From Lophium mytilinum (taxonomy: Eukaryota > Ascomycota > Dothideomycetes > Mytilinidiales > Mytilinidiaceae), in NCBI GenBank assembly GCA_010093605.1, contig MU004182.1, positions 2,155,195 to 2,219,194 of the forward strand: a stretch of DNA of 64,000 bases, written 5' to 3'. Positions 24,021-35,439 of this stretch are shown in pieces. Each line of letters opens with the position of its first letter. The first letter of the stretch is position 1. Both the position numbers and the translations under genes were made by a program. The notes beneath the pieces are model-generated. The model made no database searches. It was given only the letters and a program-made list of their open reading frames with translations, and was not told the DNA's origin.

Positions 24021-24861
24021 TCACTGTTGCGTCACTTCTACTGTTCAACTTTATGTTTACTATGTTTGTCCCAGGCGTTCGATATGGTGGTACTCCAAAC
24101 CCGAGAACGGGAAGTGGCTACCTAAACCTTGCAACCTATGCCTCAGCTGGATAGAATTACGGCTTTGGGGTTGCTGAGTATTTATGGATGCTATTGTGCT
24201 TATTGGGTCTAGCTGGTCTGGTCTACTTTATCATGGGGTACTGATAGGAATGATAACATGCAATATACTTATGGGTGGGTTTTGTGAGTTTGGGGAATGG
24301 TGTCCTACGATACAGTACTTTGCCACACGTCTGGGCACACTCACTTAGCGCCGTTTGAGGTGGCTCAGCACATTGAAACGTTTCCGATATACCCAAGGCC
24401 CTGAGAACCTAAATCAGAGAGGTTTCACGCGCTTCCAACCAGCCTACTCGCCCATTGAGGTACTCCAGCACACCATCATACCCTTGGAAGAGCGCAAAAG
24501 CCGACGTGTCCAAAACTGTCTTCTAGTACTGTATCACTTCAAAGAAGAGAAGACGCACACAACCTTCAATTCTTTATTTGTAGCATGTCTGACATCTCAA
24601 TATGAAACCAAAGAGACATTACCACACTATCTCCAGCGCTTCCAAACCCAATTAGCCTTCACCCCACAAGCACGCCACTCCACAAAAATGATACCGCCCA
24701 ATCGCCCTCCACGACCCCGCAATGGGGCGCAACAGTGTGGTGGGTTAAACAAGAGCACAAAGAAGCGGCCAAGGCCGTGGCTGGATCTCGACGAGGTTGA
24801 ACCCACCAACCCTTTAAAAGACGCAAGGGGTGGGTATTGCGGACCTGGATTTGAGTACCAA
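24021..24861. other. Intergenic; 180-codon frame not called
   Basis: Contains the 3' region of the gene ending at 24020 and an uninterrupted plus-strand frame (24355-24897) with no domain, poor start context and atypical composition. It overlaps the end of the minus-strand small gene. I treat it as a chance frame. Confidence 0.4.
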
Positions 24862-25215
24862 CTATTGATCGGAAAGCATCAATGCTTGGTCTTCTAAGTA
24901 ATACTTTACTGCGCGGTGTTCGTTGAGCTTCTTCTTACCTTTCTTGGGCCATTTTTTGTTGGAGCCCACGTGGTCGAGAATTGTTGATATGCCAATTGTG
25001 GTCACCTGAACTTCTGCAAGCTTCAAACACATTCGTCATTAGCTACAGAAGAGATACGATTTAATTGAGGTGGATGCGTGTTCATGCGAGTGGGCGCACC
25101 TACTATGCGGGGACCTTTCGTTCGCCCTCTCGAATAGGCGGCTGATATACGCCTCGCAGAACTTGTCGATCACTAGAACGACTTCACGGTTCGTTGACAG
25201 AGGCTTGAATTGCAT
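24862..25215 (-). CDS. Small helical protein, possibly histone-fold-like (hypothetical)
   Basis: Exon 1 (25215-25104) and exon 2 (25013-24862) around a 90-bp GTAGGT...GCAG intron give 87 aa in conserved phase. It reads as a long amphipathic helix (EVVLVIDKFCEAYISRLFER), a short loop, a second helix beginning VQVTTIGISTIL and a basic patch (KKWPKKGKKK). The long middle helix followed by a short one resembles histone-fold proteins such as CENP-X or TAF subunits, but the first helix is short and no family signature is clear. Other start codons further upstream cannot be excluded. Confidence 0.4.
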
Positions 25216-25335
25216 ATGAAACACGGATCGTCGACTTATAATTTGAAGACGTACAGTACCTTTCAGTCAGACATTTTCATTCTCCATACTCCCTGAGTCT
25301 GCAAAGCCTTTACGAACTCCTCCCTTTCCACCACC

Positions 25336-26853
25336 ATGGCACCAACCACTTTCTCCGAGAAAGCCCCCTCAGAAGCAGAGATCCCGCAAGGCAACCTCTC
25401 CACCCCTTCCCTCCACGACCCCATGGCCGAAAAATGCCTCCTCCGTAAACTCGACCTCCACATCCTCCCACCGCTCTTCACCCTCTTCCTCCTCGCCTTC
25501 CTCGATCGCACCAACATCGGCAACGCCCGCATCCAAGGCCTAACCGAAGACCTCCACCTGCACGGCTCCGCCTACAACACCGCCCTCCTCACCTTCTTCA
25601 TCCCCTACATCCTCTTCGAAATCCCCTCCAACCTCGTCCTCCGCGCCCTCGCCCCCTCCACCTGGCTCTCCCTCACCATGATCCTATGGGGCATCGCCAC
25701 CATCGGCCAAGGCCTCATAACCACCCTCCCCGGCCTCATCGCCCACGCGTCCTGCTCGGCCTCTTCGAAGCCGGCCTCTTCCCCGGCTGCCTCTACCTCA
25801 TCAGCATGTACTACCGCCGCTACGAGCTACAACGCCGCCTCTCCCTCTTCTTCGCCGCCTCCATCCTCGCCGGCGCCTTCGGCGGCCTCTTCGCCTACGC
25901 CCTCGCCCATCTGCACGGCGTCGGCGGCTACGCCGGCTGGCGCTGGATCTTCATCGTCGAAGGGCTGCTGACCGTCGTCGTGGGCGTCGCGGCGCGCTGG
26001 TGGGTCGTCGACTGGCCCGAAACCGCGCGCTTCCTGACGCCTGCGGAGCGCGAGCTGCTCATCGAAAGGCTGGCGCGGGATACCGATGCTGCGGCGATGG
26101 ACCGGCTGGACCGGCGCGCGGTGCGGCGGATCGCGGGAGACGTGAAGATGTATATCGGCGTGGTGATGTATTTCGGGGTCGTGAACACGGGGTATGCGGG
26201 CGCGTTCTTCGTGCCGACGATCATTCGGGAGCTGGGGTATACGGCGGCGGCGGCGCAGGTGCGGTCGATTCCTGTGTTTGTGGTGGCGACGGTGGTGTCG
26301 TTGGGCGCGGCGGTGGTGTCGGATCGCGTTAGGCGGCGGTACTGGTTTTGTATGGGCGGGTTGGGGGTCGCGTCGGTGGGGTATGTGTTGTTGCTGTGTC
26401 AGAGGTGGCTGTCGGTGGGTGTTAGGTATTTTGCGCTGTTTTTGGTGGTTCCGGGGGGTTTTGTGACGCAGCCGATTACGCTGGTGTGGGTGGCGAATAC
26501 GATGAGTGGGCATTATAAGAGGGCGGTTTCGACGGCGGTGATGGTGGGGTTGGGGAATGCTGGTGAGTTTGGGAGACATTTGGGGTTGGAAGGGGGTGTG
26601 TGCTAATAGGAGAGTAGGTGGGATTGTGGCTTCCAGCGTCTTTCTCGATCGGGAGATGCCGAGATATCCAACGGGATATGGGGTCAGTCTGGGACTCCTG
26701 TGGGTCTGTGGTGCGGCGTGTACGGTCTTTCTTTTTGTGGTCAAGAGAGAGAATGGGAAGAGGGATCGTGGTGAGCGCGATCATAGGCTAGAACGGACAG
26801 AGGATGCGGATAATTTAGGGGATGACCATCCGCGGTTCAGGTTTGCGACTTAG
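25336..26853 (+). CDS. MFS anion:cation symporter (allantoate/nicotinate permease type), apparent frameshift
   Basis: The N-terminal half shows DLHILPPLFTLFLLAFLDRTNIGNARIQG, the signature of the fungal ACS family (Dal5/Tna1/Seo1-like), then several membrane helices. The second half has LLGLFEAGLFPGCLYL, YRRYELQRR and GWRWIFIVEG, then further helices. An intron (26563-26617, GTGAGT...GTAG) joins the last exon, which ends in a charged tail. At about 25750-25753 the frame changes by one base between GLIA and RVLLG; restoring a single base gives the usual LIAARVLLG. It would import small organic anions across the plasma membrane. The coding strand is C-rich in the first half and G-rich in the second. 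Broken gene versus sequence error is open. Confidence 0.75.
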
Positions 26854-27096
26854 CGATGTACAGATCTGAGGAATACCGAGTTCCGTAACTTGATGAGGTG
26901 AAGATGAGCGAGAATGAAGAGTCGAAGGATTAGTATGAGATATGAAATAGCACTATGAGCCCTGAATAATTAAGCGAAGAAGCCTTCAATTGTTACTTGA
27001 TGAGAAGAGTCGCTGAAATGCAAACGCCATGGATGCAAAAGCGGAGATGCAAATGGTAAACGCCTGAACACCCGAATGCCATATTTACTTTCCTTG
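26854..27096. other. 3' intergenic region of MFS and MDM35 genes
   Basis: Convergent 3' ends. No element was recognised beyond ordinary AT-richer sequence. Confidence 0.3.
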
Positions 27097-27629
27097 TCCT
27101 AGATAGTGGTCAGAATCTCACGCTGGTTTCATGATGAGGTGTCTAGGTGGACAAGTGACTCACATCCGTCCCTTAAGTGCTGCGCGTCGTTTTCACGGTT
27201 GTCCTCCCGCGCCTCCTCGAGCATGCTATCTATGCCTCGGGACTTGAGTGCTTTCTAGGGGAAAGTTTAGCACCAGCCACGCGGCTACATATTAGAATGA
27301 TGGGAAAATTGGGGACGTTATACGTACACCTAAGCACTGCTTGTACTGCTTGAAAAGAGGTTCGCATTCGTCTGTTGTCGCGTTGCCTCGAAGAAATTCT
27401 TGTGTAGTCTTAGATCATGGCTTTGATTTGATGATTTTGGAAAGACAGATAGAGCAAAGCAGAGATAAAGGACAGGAAAAGAGGACTCACTCTCGCTGTA
27501 CCATTTCAGGAAGCAGCTGTCGTAGCGTCTGTATTCATGCTTAGAGACTGTACGTAGGAAGGAGTGAACTCTGAAACTGAGAACATACTCTTTGACCTCG
27601 TTACACTCCGGCGCTAGTGAAGCCGACAT
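27097..27629 (-). CDS. mdm35: Mdm35/TRIAP1-type twin CX9C intermembrane-space protein
   Basis: Five exons (27629-27589, 27528-27491, 27398-27328, 27254-27164, and two bases of a split stop at 27098-27097) give 80 aa. Twin CX9C motifs are exact: Cys9...Cys19 in the first helix and CEPLFKQYKQC in the second. KALKSRGIDSMLEEAR then matches the Mdm35 family tail. Mdm35 is imported through Mia40 and partners Ups1/Ups2 to carry phosphatidic acid and phosphatidylserine between mitochondrial membranes. If the last intron is retained, the protein gains only a short tail. It is divergent from RRP6 with 257 bp between the starts. Three or four introns in 80 codons is high. Confidence 0.88.
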
Positions 27630-27886
27630 AGTTAAGATTCAAGGAATGAGGATTTCAGATGATGGAGTTTGCTCAAGTTGATGGAAAAGAGCTGGAGGCT
27701 TTGATTCGCCTCCCGAAGCTAAGGTATAAATTACGCCCTTATCGATAAGAAATTTAGATTACAGCGTAACGTAAAAGTTGCTCTTTCTTCCAGACGGGAC
27801 AACGCGCCTCCAACTCTTTCACAGCGAGACCTATTCTGCAATCCACGGCCACCCATGGAATCGCACACGCCAGTATCACCACCATA

Positions 27887-30606
27887 ATGGATCCGCAATC
27901 CGACTTCCAAGCCACCCAAGACGCCGTCTCCGCCGCCCTCGTCGCAACCACTCGCGCTTCGACCCGCATCGCCGGCGAGGACTTGGAGTTCCAGCGCTCC
28001 CTGAACCCGAAAAACGCCCGAGTACTCGACAAGCAGAATGCGCGGCTTCTGGGCCTGGCAGGGCGCCTGCTTAAGGGCAGTGCGGGGGGTGCAGAGGGTG
28101 TGAGTAGTCTCCTCTCGGATACAGTTGAGGACGTCAAGGAAGGGGAGGGTGCGGGGTGGAGAGGCGTGGTTGATAGGATTGATAGTTTGCTGGAGAGGGC
28201 GGACTCGCGGCTCGATGAGTTTACGGGGGCTGTGAAGAAGGGCGGGGAGGAGACGGTGAGTTTTACTTCCTTGCGGCGGAGAGTGGGATTGGGGACTGAT
28301 GAATGGATAGGTTTTGCCGGTGAAGCAGAAACCCGCGAAGTCGGCCAAAGCGTTTTTCTCACAGACGAAAAACCTCGCGAAACCACAGTTGCTGTTCGAG
28401 CACGTTCCGAGGAATGACGAGACGGGTGCTTTTAGGCCGCTGATGACCCAGAAGCCGCACGCGATTGTTTCTTTGAAAGGGAGCTTGAAGGGGTTCACGG
28501 ATGAGAGAGGGAACAAGCAGTATGAGAAAAATCTTCAGTTGTTCCCACGTGGATCGAACAACTGTGTGCTAAGTCGCGTAGATTCCCACATCCCTATAAA
28601 TCCGAGATTGAGAATTATACCTATCCGAGCTCCCTATACGAAAAGAAAGAGCCGATCATGTATCATCCTTTCGAAACTACCACGGCGACGCTCGTGGATA
28701 CACCAGAGGCGTTGGCGTCTATGCTTGCAGAGCTAAAACGGGCGAAAGAGATTGCCATCGATTTGGAGCATCATGACAACAGGTCCTACATTGGTATCGT
28801 GTCTTTGATGCAGATCAGTACGAGAGACAAAGACTGGATTGTCGACACCCTGGTGCCTTGGAGGAGGAAGTTTGAGTGCCTCAATGAGGTATTCGCCGAT
28901 CCGGGTATTCTAAAGGTATGCTGAGTATTGACTACAATTTCGCATTTTGCTCACAAAAGCAGGTGCTTCATGGGGCTTTCATGGACATCATATGGCTACA
29001 ACGAGATCTCGGTCTTTACGTTGTGGGGCTGTTTGACACTCATCATGCTGCAAGGGCTTTGGGATATACTGGAGGCAGTCTGGCCTTCTTATTGCTGAAG
29101 TTCATAAACTTCAGCGCGAACAAGCAGTATCAAATGGCCGACTGGCGAGTCAGGTACGTTTGAGCACGGACTTTCTACTTATGATAGCTGACACCATTCA
29201 CTAGGCCTCTACCCACGGAATTGTTCGACTATGCACGATCCGACACCCATTATCTTCTCTACATATTCGACAACATGCGAAACGAGCTTGTTGAGAAATC
29301 GAACTTTTCGGATCCGGAATTCGACCTCATCGCTCGAGTTCAAGAGAAATCACGGGAAACAGCGCTTCAACGCTATGAGCACCCTCTCTACGATGGGCAA
29401 ACTGGACAGGGATCAGGCGGATGGCACAAGATCCTCCGCAATACCCCGGCGTCTTTCTCGAAAGAGCAGTTCGCAGTGTTCAAGGCAGTGCACAAGTGGC
29501 GCGATGAAGTTGCTCGACAAGAGGATGAGAGTGTCCACTTCATCTTAGCGAACCACGCCTTGTTGAGCGTTGCGCGGGCTATGCCGACTGAACAGGCCGC
29601 TTTGTTGGGGAGCGCTTCGCCCATCTCACCTATACTCCGGATGCGAGCTGAGGAGCTGGTTGCAAGAATCATCGATGCTAGGATGAACGCTGAAGATGGC
29701 CCCGAAATGACAACAGTCCTCGCGGAATTGGAAGAAAAGCACCAAGCAAAGAGACTGGCATTCCTACAGGCTGAAGTTCAAAGCCAGCCACAGACAGTCA
29801 CTGAGTCAATTCTAATTCCCGCTGCTAAGGCGGCTGAGCCTACACCCGCACCAACGCTACCTACTAGCGGAAAGCTCCGTACGAGCTTCTCTCAATTCTG
29901 GGGTTCGGCATGTGGAAGCACGTTTTGGGATCAGCGACGGTCCTTCTCCAATGGAGAAATCCGTCTTGCATTGCCACTCCCGCAACTCTCAGCTGAGATC
30001 TTCGCTGATGTAAAGGATGTGGAGAGTCCACAAGCAAAGATAGATCCGGGAGCACGCGCTGAGCATCCATTTAGGAGCAAGAAAGACAGGGAAGCCCAAG
30101 AGGAGGTGGATGACGTCTTTGTCGTCAAGCAGCTCGGAGGTGGCAGGAAGAGGAAGAATAGGGAGATTGAGGAGCCTGTAGCCGAAACCCTGTCCCCAAC
30201 AAACGACGAAGCCGGCGAAGAGCTTGACGGACAAGACGATGAAGTAGTTTTGGATGATCAGACTATCTTGGAGGAAAGGGCTAGGAAGAAGGCAGAAAAG
30301 AAGGCGTGGCGGAAAGTGGAGAGAGCCACAAAGAAAGCTGCGCAGAAGGCGGCGGCGAACGGTGGTGTCGAGACGATGGATGTTGATGATCCACCCGTCG
30401 ACGAAGACGGCGAGGTGAAAGCTTTCGACTACGCCGCGCAGCCGAGCGTGATCCAAGGCCCAAGCAAGGAAGAGAGGAAGAAAAACAAGAAAGACAAGAA
30501 GAAAGCAAAGGTAGTCAATCCGTTCGCGAAGGCAAATGATGCGCCTAGGGGAATGGGCAGGACGCAGAGGGAGACGGTGGGACGGAGCAAGACTTTCAAG
30601 GGCTGA
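27887..30606 (+). CDS. rrp6: Rrp6/EXOSC10 nuclear exosome 3'-5' exoribonuclease
   Basis: Five exons (27887-28255, 28311-28519, 28582-28915, 28963-29153, 29205-30606), all phase-consistent, encode 834 aa. The N-terminus (about 10-110) fits the PMC2NT domain that binds Rrp47. The DEDD-Y nuclease follows: [13 protein letters not shown] (Exo I, about 250), [15 protein letters not shown] (Exo II) and [13 protein letters not shown] (Exo III). An HRDC-like helical region ([13 protein letters not shown]) comes next, and the C-terminal 250 residues are lysine/glutamate rich with nuclear-signal-like clusters. It trims rRNA and snoRNA precursors and degrades aberrant nuclear RNA with the exosome core. 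Start chosen at the first ATG that leaves PMC2NT intact. Confidence 0.95.
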
Positions 30607-31008
30607 GTGGAAAGCCATGATGCTGAGCATGGATTTCCAGTTCTACCTAGTGGCTTCTAGTTCTGCTCGTGCATGAAAACGGTGTTCTGGCGGTCTTTTC
30701 GGGTTCAAGAGTGGTTTTGCTCGCGCATAGGCGAGGCGTTGATGGGGTTATTGACAAGGGCTTGCATGCTTTACGAAATGCACTGGTAGGATTCGGAAAA
30801 GGGTCTACCAGAGACCAAGGTTGATGGCAATAGGTATCCTATTGCTGACCTGGATTTAAGTTCCCTTTCTGCTGATCTTGCGCTTGCGTGACTTTGCCTC
30901 TAGGGTTTCATTTCCAGCCTCGAAATGTTCCACGTGGAACCAGTTCAATGTCTAACGCTCGTGATAATACATATCTACTCTAGCGGATAGTTAGTTGACC
31001 TCGACAAA
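30607..31008. other. Intergenic region
   Basis: About 400 bp after RRP6. No gene or repeat seen. Confidence 0.35.
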
Positions 31009-31909
31009 ATGGCTTCGGAGTCCGAAAGGATACATCATTCGTACGGAGTCTCACGGCCGCAATCTGAGGTTTGACATACCAACCTGTCATATGAAGCCAC
31101 CCGCGCTTCCAACGGCACACAGGAACGACTGAGGGCCAGTCCTGAAAAATCGGGTCAACCTATCGATGATTACACGGTTGGGTAAGTAAAGCCACTAGGG
31201 AAATTATTGATAACACACAGAATGTGAGAACTATGTAGGCGGTGCACTAGACCTAATCGAGCCTAAGCGCGGCATGCGACAGATAGAATACGAAGTATGG
31301 AGTGCGCGGTATCAGGCTCCAAGGAAATCACAAAACGCATCACCTTTACTAATTCCAATGTTCACACATCTGCAACAAATCCAGATAGAGGGTGGTGAGG
31401 TAATAGAAGAGTGGGCGCGGCAAGCCGATACAAAATTTCGTAGAGAAACCTATGTCCCACCCACAATGCATAAATGTTACGCAGAAGGACAACGAGAAAT
31501 CTTGGGCATTCAAAGAGAGGCGATATCCCGAGTTTTCTCACCAAGCGTATGTCTTTACAATACCATCTCAGACGTCAGTTTAACCTAACGCTTGTACTAG
31601 TTTTGCTATGCAGCCATCTATCGAACGGTCGAGCCTCCAGGAGCCTACGTGGGCGGGCCAAAGACTCAGTTGATCATCCCGATCATGATCACAAATGCTT
31701 CTGCATATGTTGCCCCGGTTCCAGATTGGTTCCAAAAGTGCCAAGTCCAACTAGGCCATGCCATAATTTGCCAGCAACATCGGCCCGTATGGATTAGTCA
31801 TGGGGTAACCTACGCGACTTGGGCCGAAATTATCTCAGGTGCCTCAGCCGCTTCTCCGAGTCATTTTTTGAGGCGTTCCACCACAACACCACTACACTCA
31901 ATACAGTAA
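31009..31909 (+). CDS. Spliced gene of unknown function
   Basis: At least three introns are visible: GTTTGA...ACAG (31069-31122), GTAAGT...ACAG (31182-31220, only 39 bp) and GTATGT...CTAG (31547-31600, with a perfect CTAAC branch). Exon pieces read SGQPIDDYTV, ENYVGGALDLIEPKRG and, after the last intron, FCYAAIYRTVEPPGAYVGGPKTQ. Phase is consistent over the last intron. The short middle intron does not join the first exons in phase, so one donor or acceptor is uncertain or the gene is damaged. No signal peptide, membrane helix or known domain. It lies at the edge of an accessory region. The last 25 codons before the stop are Ser/Thr rich and may be intron read-through. Confidence 0.45.
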
Positions 31910-33469
31910 GGACCCCCTACGGCCCCACCACCCCCTTACCTGCCGCCCCCAGCCCCCAGCCCTCCCTCCCCCCCAAAAAACCCTCGGATTCGCGTCTGAG
32001 GACTTATGGGCGCCTGTTTGGTGCAAACTGGTCCATTTTCAACAGGTATACCTTTTTCAAATATCAACCACAAGGTGAATTCATCAGCTACGGTCTCAGT
32101 GTTCGATGCATTTCAATCACAAGTTCTTTCTCTACCATCTTTCAAGAGTTGTACCTAGCTAGCTACGGTATTAAGGGTCGATGTACAGCGTTAAAGTCAA
32201 AAGTGTGTTTTTTGAAACTGGACCACTGTGCCTCATTCCTCTATGCGTATTTTTCAGCACGCCTGCGTACCTTTCAGCATGCATCTGCTCTCTTGGAATT
32301 ACAGCCGCGTTATGGCATGGCTGAACCTAGTATTAGATAGAGGAGATAGAGCAGGAGATAGGCTAGCACCTTGTGGTTGTGGCAGGTTGTTTGGAGTTAT
32401 ATCAAGGGTTAAGATACAGCGTTGAAAGTTGGCTGTTTTGGCTGTTCGTTCCTTATGAACCGTGCCCAAATGTCCTCAGACTCTCTACGAGAGAAAGCCC
32501 GATCACGTGCCGTGATCGGGCTTTCCTCGGTAGAGTAGAGGGTCTGAGGCACCTGAGATAAGGCCGAAACATGATGCGCAGTGAAAAAGCAGACCCTCTG
32601 TGTATCGGCCTGGAGTGGTCCGAATCCGACGTGAAGGAAACAGCTCTAGGGGCAGCAACCTGGGAGTCCAGATTGGCGAACTTGTTTTATCGTCAGGGTC
32701 GTCGAAAGCGCAAAATCTACTCCGTTGTCCGTTGCTCAAGTGACACCAATAACTCATTCTAGTGGACTCGTAAACGCACTGCAAACGCATCTCATGTTGG
32801 AGAACTACTTACCAACGTTTCAGTTCCAGGGCATGGGTATTCTCCACTCGGCTCCTACCTTTGCTAGTGCAACACCATTTTACGGAAGACCCCAGCTAGC
32901 AGGTACTCGACTAGCCAGAAGGTCTCCTAGTTCCTAAGGCATAGACTGAGCAACTCTAGGCTAAGCGCCAGATCCACCTCCCCAGATTTCACCGTCTCAC
33001 TAGCCTGCCACCTTGCGTTAACCCTTCCATCTAACATGCAGGAACGTACAACAACGGAAATCGAGGGAGCGACCAATAGCAAGCTTGAACTATGCTATTG
33101 TGCGCCCGGCTAGGGCTTCGCGTTCCGATCGATATTGATTGCCATTCAGTACGACTTCATGCTGTCGTACTGCGCAGATAGTATCGATTTCTTTACCCCG
33201 AGAGCGCACAAGGAACCTACGAGCTGAAGGCAACCTAAGGCAGATTCAGCTGCGTTGATACGGTCATGTTCAACTTTAAACCCCCCACACTAGACTCTAT
33301 CGTATAACGATCTCGGTCACTTACAAGTATTTGAGATTCCGCGATGGTAAGGCACTACAGTCATGAAAAAAACCTTTGTATACATTCATCACCGCTACGT
33401 TTCTCGGTCTCTTGTCCACGCGCTTTCCAGTTCATTCCACACATAGTCAAGTCATCAGTTGCAGGGAAA
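31910..33469. other. Accessory intergenic region with hairpin
   Basis: About 1.5 kb with no convincing gene. It begins with a C-rich, purine-poor stretch (31915-31985), contains the strong hairpin listed separately, and near 33150-33180 has a weak inverted repeat (AGTACGAC/GTCGTACT). Short frames around 32725-32937 have no recognisable protein features. Confidence 0.4.
32474..32549. repeat. Long inverted repeat / hairpin
   Basis: A 15-bp perfect inner stem (32493-32507 with 32511-32525, starting GAAAGCCCGATCACG) has only a 3-base loop. It continues outward through GAG/CTC, CTCTAC/GTAGAG and CCTCAGAC/GTCTGAGG with one 6-base bulge, for about 32 paired bases in 76 nt. The palindrome is the same on both strands, so direction is unknown. 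It may be a miniature element, a recombination product or a hairpin RNA precursor. Confidence 0.8.
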
Positions 33470-34995
33470 ATGTCCCTCCCAAAAGTCCCACCGGAGGTCT
33501 TGCAAAAGATGCTGGATGCACCTGCCCATGCACCGCCGGCGGGCGTCATTCCTAACTTCATAGACCCACCCTCGCTGCATACGACGTCTTTAGTTATCGT
33601 GATTGTGTGTTTGATCATCCCGACTATAGCGGTGTGGATGCGACTATATACGAAGGGGAAGATTGTGAAGAGCATCACGCTCGAAGATTGTCAGTCGAAA
33701 ACTTTACCATGTCGATGCATGTTTACTGACAGCTTCCAGATGTGCTTCTGTTGGGCTGGGTAAATCAAATTCATCACTCGCAGACTACATTCAATTCTAA
33801 TACACACAAGGTCTGCTACGTCGGCGCCTACTACGTCTGCGCCTTTCTCATCATCGACTACCTCCCCGGCGTCCACCAATGGGACGTCCAAGTCAAAGCT
33901 ATCAGCAAATACCTCTACGTACACTCCCTTCCCTCCCATCCCCTCCAACTTTACTAACACCCCCAGTACCTCCACATCGGCACGTTAATGTACGGCATCA
34001 CAATCCTCTTCATCAAACTCTCCATCCTCATCCAATGGATCCGCGTCTTCCTCACCCCCGCCTCCCGCGGGCCCATGTTCTGGGCCTTCCACGCCCTCAT
34101 CTGGGCCAACATCATCTTCTACGTCAGCTGCACCTTCATCGAAGTCTGGTCCTGCAACCCGCGCGCCAAGATCTGGACGCCGCTGCTGCAGGGTGGCAAA
34201 TGCCTAAACACCAACGCGATCGCGGTGTCGTCGGGGGTGTTCAACACGATCTCAGATATCGCAATGGTGTTGTTGCCGCAGCGGGTGATTTGGAAGCTGA
34301 ACATGTCGAGAGGGAGGAAGATCGGGCTGTCTGCGATATTTCTGTTTGGGATCTTGTGAGTTTGAGTCCTATTTCTTGGAATACCGGTGAAGAGATAGGG
34401 GGGTGAGCTGACAACACACAGGGCTTGCATCGCCTCCCTCGTCCGCCTCTACTACTGCGTCCGCGTCTTCGAAAGCCATGATTACACCTATTACACCCTC
34501 CTCATGGCCCTCGGCTCCTTCCCAGAAATGACCGCCGGCTTCCTCGTCATCTGCCTCCCCGTGCTACCCAAGTTCGTCCGCAGCATGTTCGGTGAAGACA
34601 TCCTTACCCGAGTCGGCTTCACGAAGTTCCGCTCGTACTTCTATACGTCTTCGGGGAGTGGCAATGCGGCGTCGGGGAGCGGGCGCTGGCGGAACTTGAG
34701 GTTCTTGAACTCGCCGTCTGTTACCGGTAAGGAGAAGAGTGCGGTTGAGGCGACGCTGGAGCGGAATGATAGTGGCGCAGCCGTGGAGGTGGATGCGGAG
34801 AAGGAGAAGGCGGATGCGTGTATTGTGCGTACCGTGCAGATTGCAGCGGAGGATGGACCGAGAAGGTCGGGGGACTTTGAGGCGCGGTTTCAAGCGACGC
34901 ATCCGTGGGCGAAGGAGGAGGTGCCTGGTGCTGCTGCGGACGCGTTTGATGAGAGAAATATTGGATTTGTTGGGGAAGAAGACTCCTTTATATGA
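33470..34995 (+). CDS. Pth11/SAT4-type fungal rhodopsin-like integral membrane protein
   Basis: Five exons (33470-33689, 33740-33759, 33811-33918, 33967-34355, 34422-34995) encode 436 aa; exon 2 is a 20-nt micro-exon giving YVLLLGW. Seven membrane helices can be counted over about 40-315. Landmarks of the fungal rhodopsin-like SAT4/Pth11-related family are the SCTFIEVWSCNPRAKIW segment, KCLNTNAI and the ISDIAMVLLPQRVIWKL helix. The C-terminal 120 residues are a charged cytosolic tail with Ser/Glu-rich patches. No CFEM cysteine domain precedes the helices. Members of this family are often proposed as surface sensors of host or nutrient cues; the ligand here is unknown. Confidence 0.9.
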
Positions 34996-35179
34996 GGGAT
35001 ATAGGGAATTTGGACGCGTGGTGGATATTTTTTTGATCTGAATTACATAGAGACTTTAGATGGAAATAATACTATTCTTAGACCTCATGTGTCGGTCTTC
35101 TATATTCTGAAACGCGAGTTTGGTTTATGAGGGGACTACCATGACTTCGCCCTCCTTCACTGTGTTCTACGGAAAACCT

Positions 35180-35257
35180 CGGCCGACTTTTCAATCACTG
35201 CGGCCGAACTTTCAGTCACTGCGGCCGAGTTCTGGAAAAGTCGGCCGAGTTCCTTAA
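35180..35257. repeat. Four tandem 20-21-bp CGGCCGA-headed repeats
   Basis: Four adjacent copies each begin CGGCCGA and continue with a T/A-rich half (two are 21 bp ending TCACTG, two are diverged 20-bp forms). They sit just upstream of an AT-rich block. Clustered direct repeats like these occur at subterminal regions of DNA transposons and as protein-binding arrays. Confidence 0.75.
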
Positions 35258-35439
35258 AAATATTGCGACCGGGCGCACAGCGAGCAGAGCCATTAGTTCT
35301 CAACGCAAAACCATCATACAAGCAGCAAATTCAATCAGAAAAATCGTGATTTTGGCAAATGTGGTTTTTCTCAACGATGCTACTGGATTTCCAGCAAATG
35401 CTGCCCGTTTAATCGAGCGTTTTAGACAATATTAACAAA

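Noticed and set aside
24355-24897. 180-codon plus-strand frame
   Set aside because: No domain, poor start, odd composition and overlap with a better spliced minus-strand gene.
25827-26744. 305-codon minus-strand frame opposite the permease
   Set aside because: It is a His/Arg/Pro-rich shadow of the GC-rich permease coding strand.
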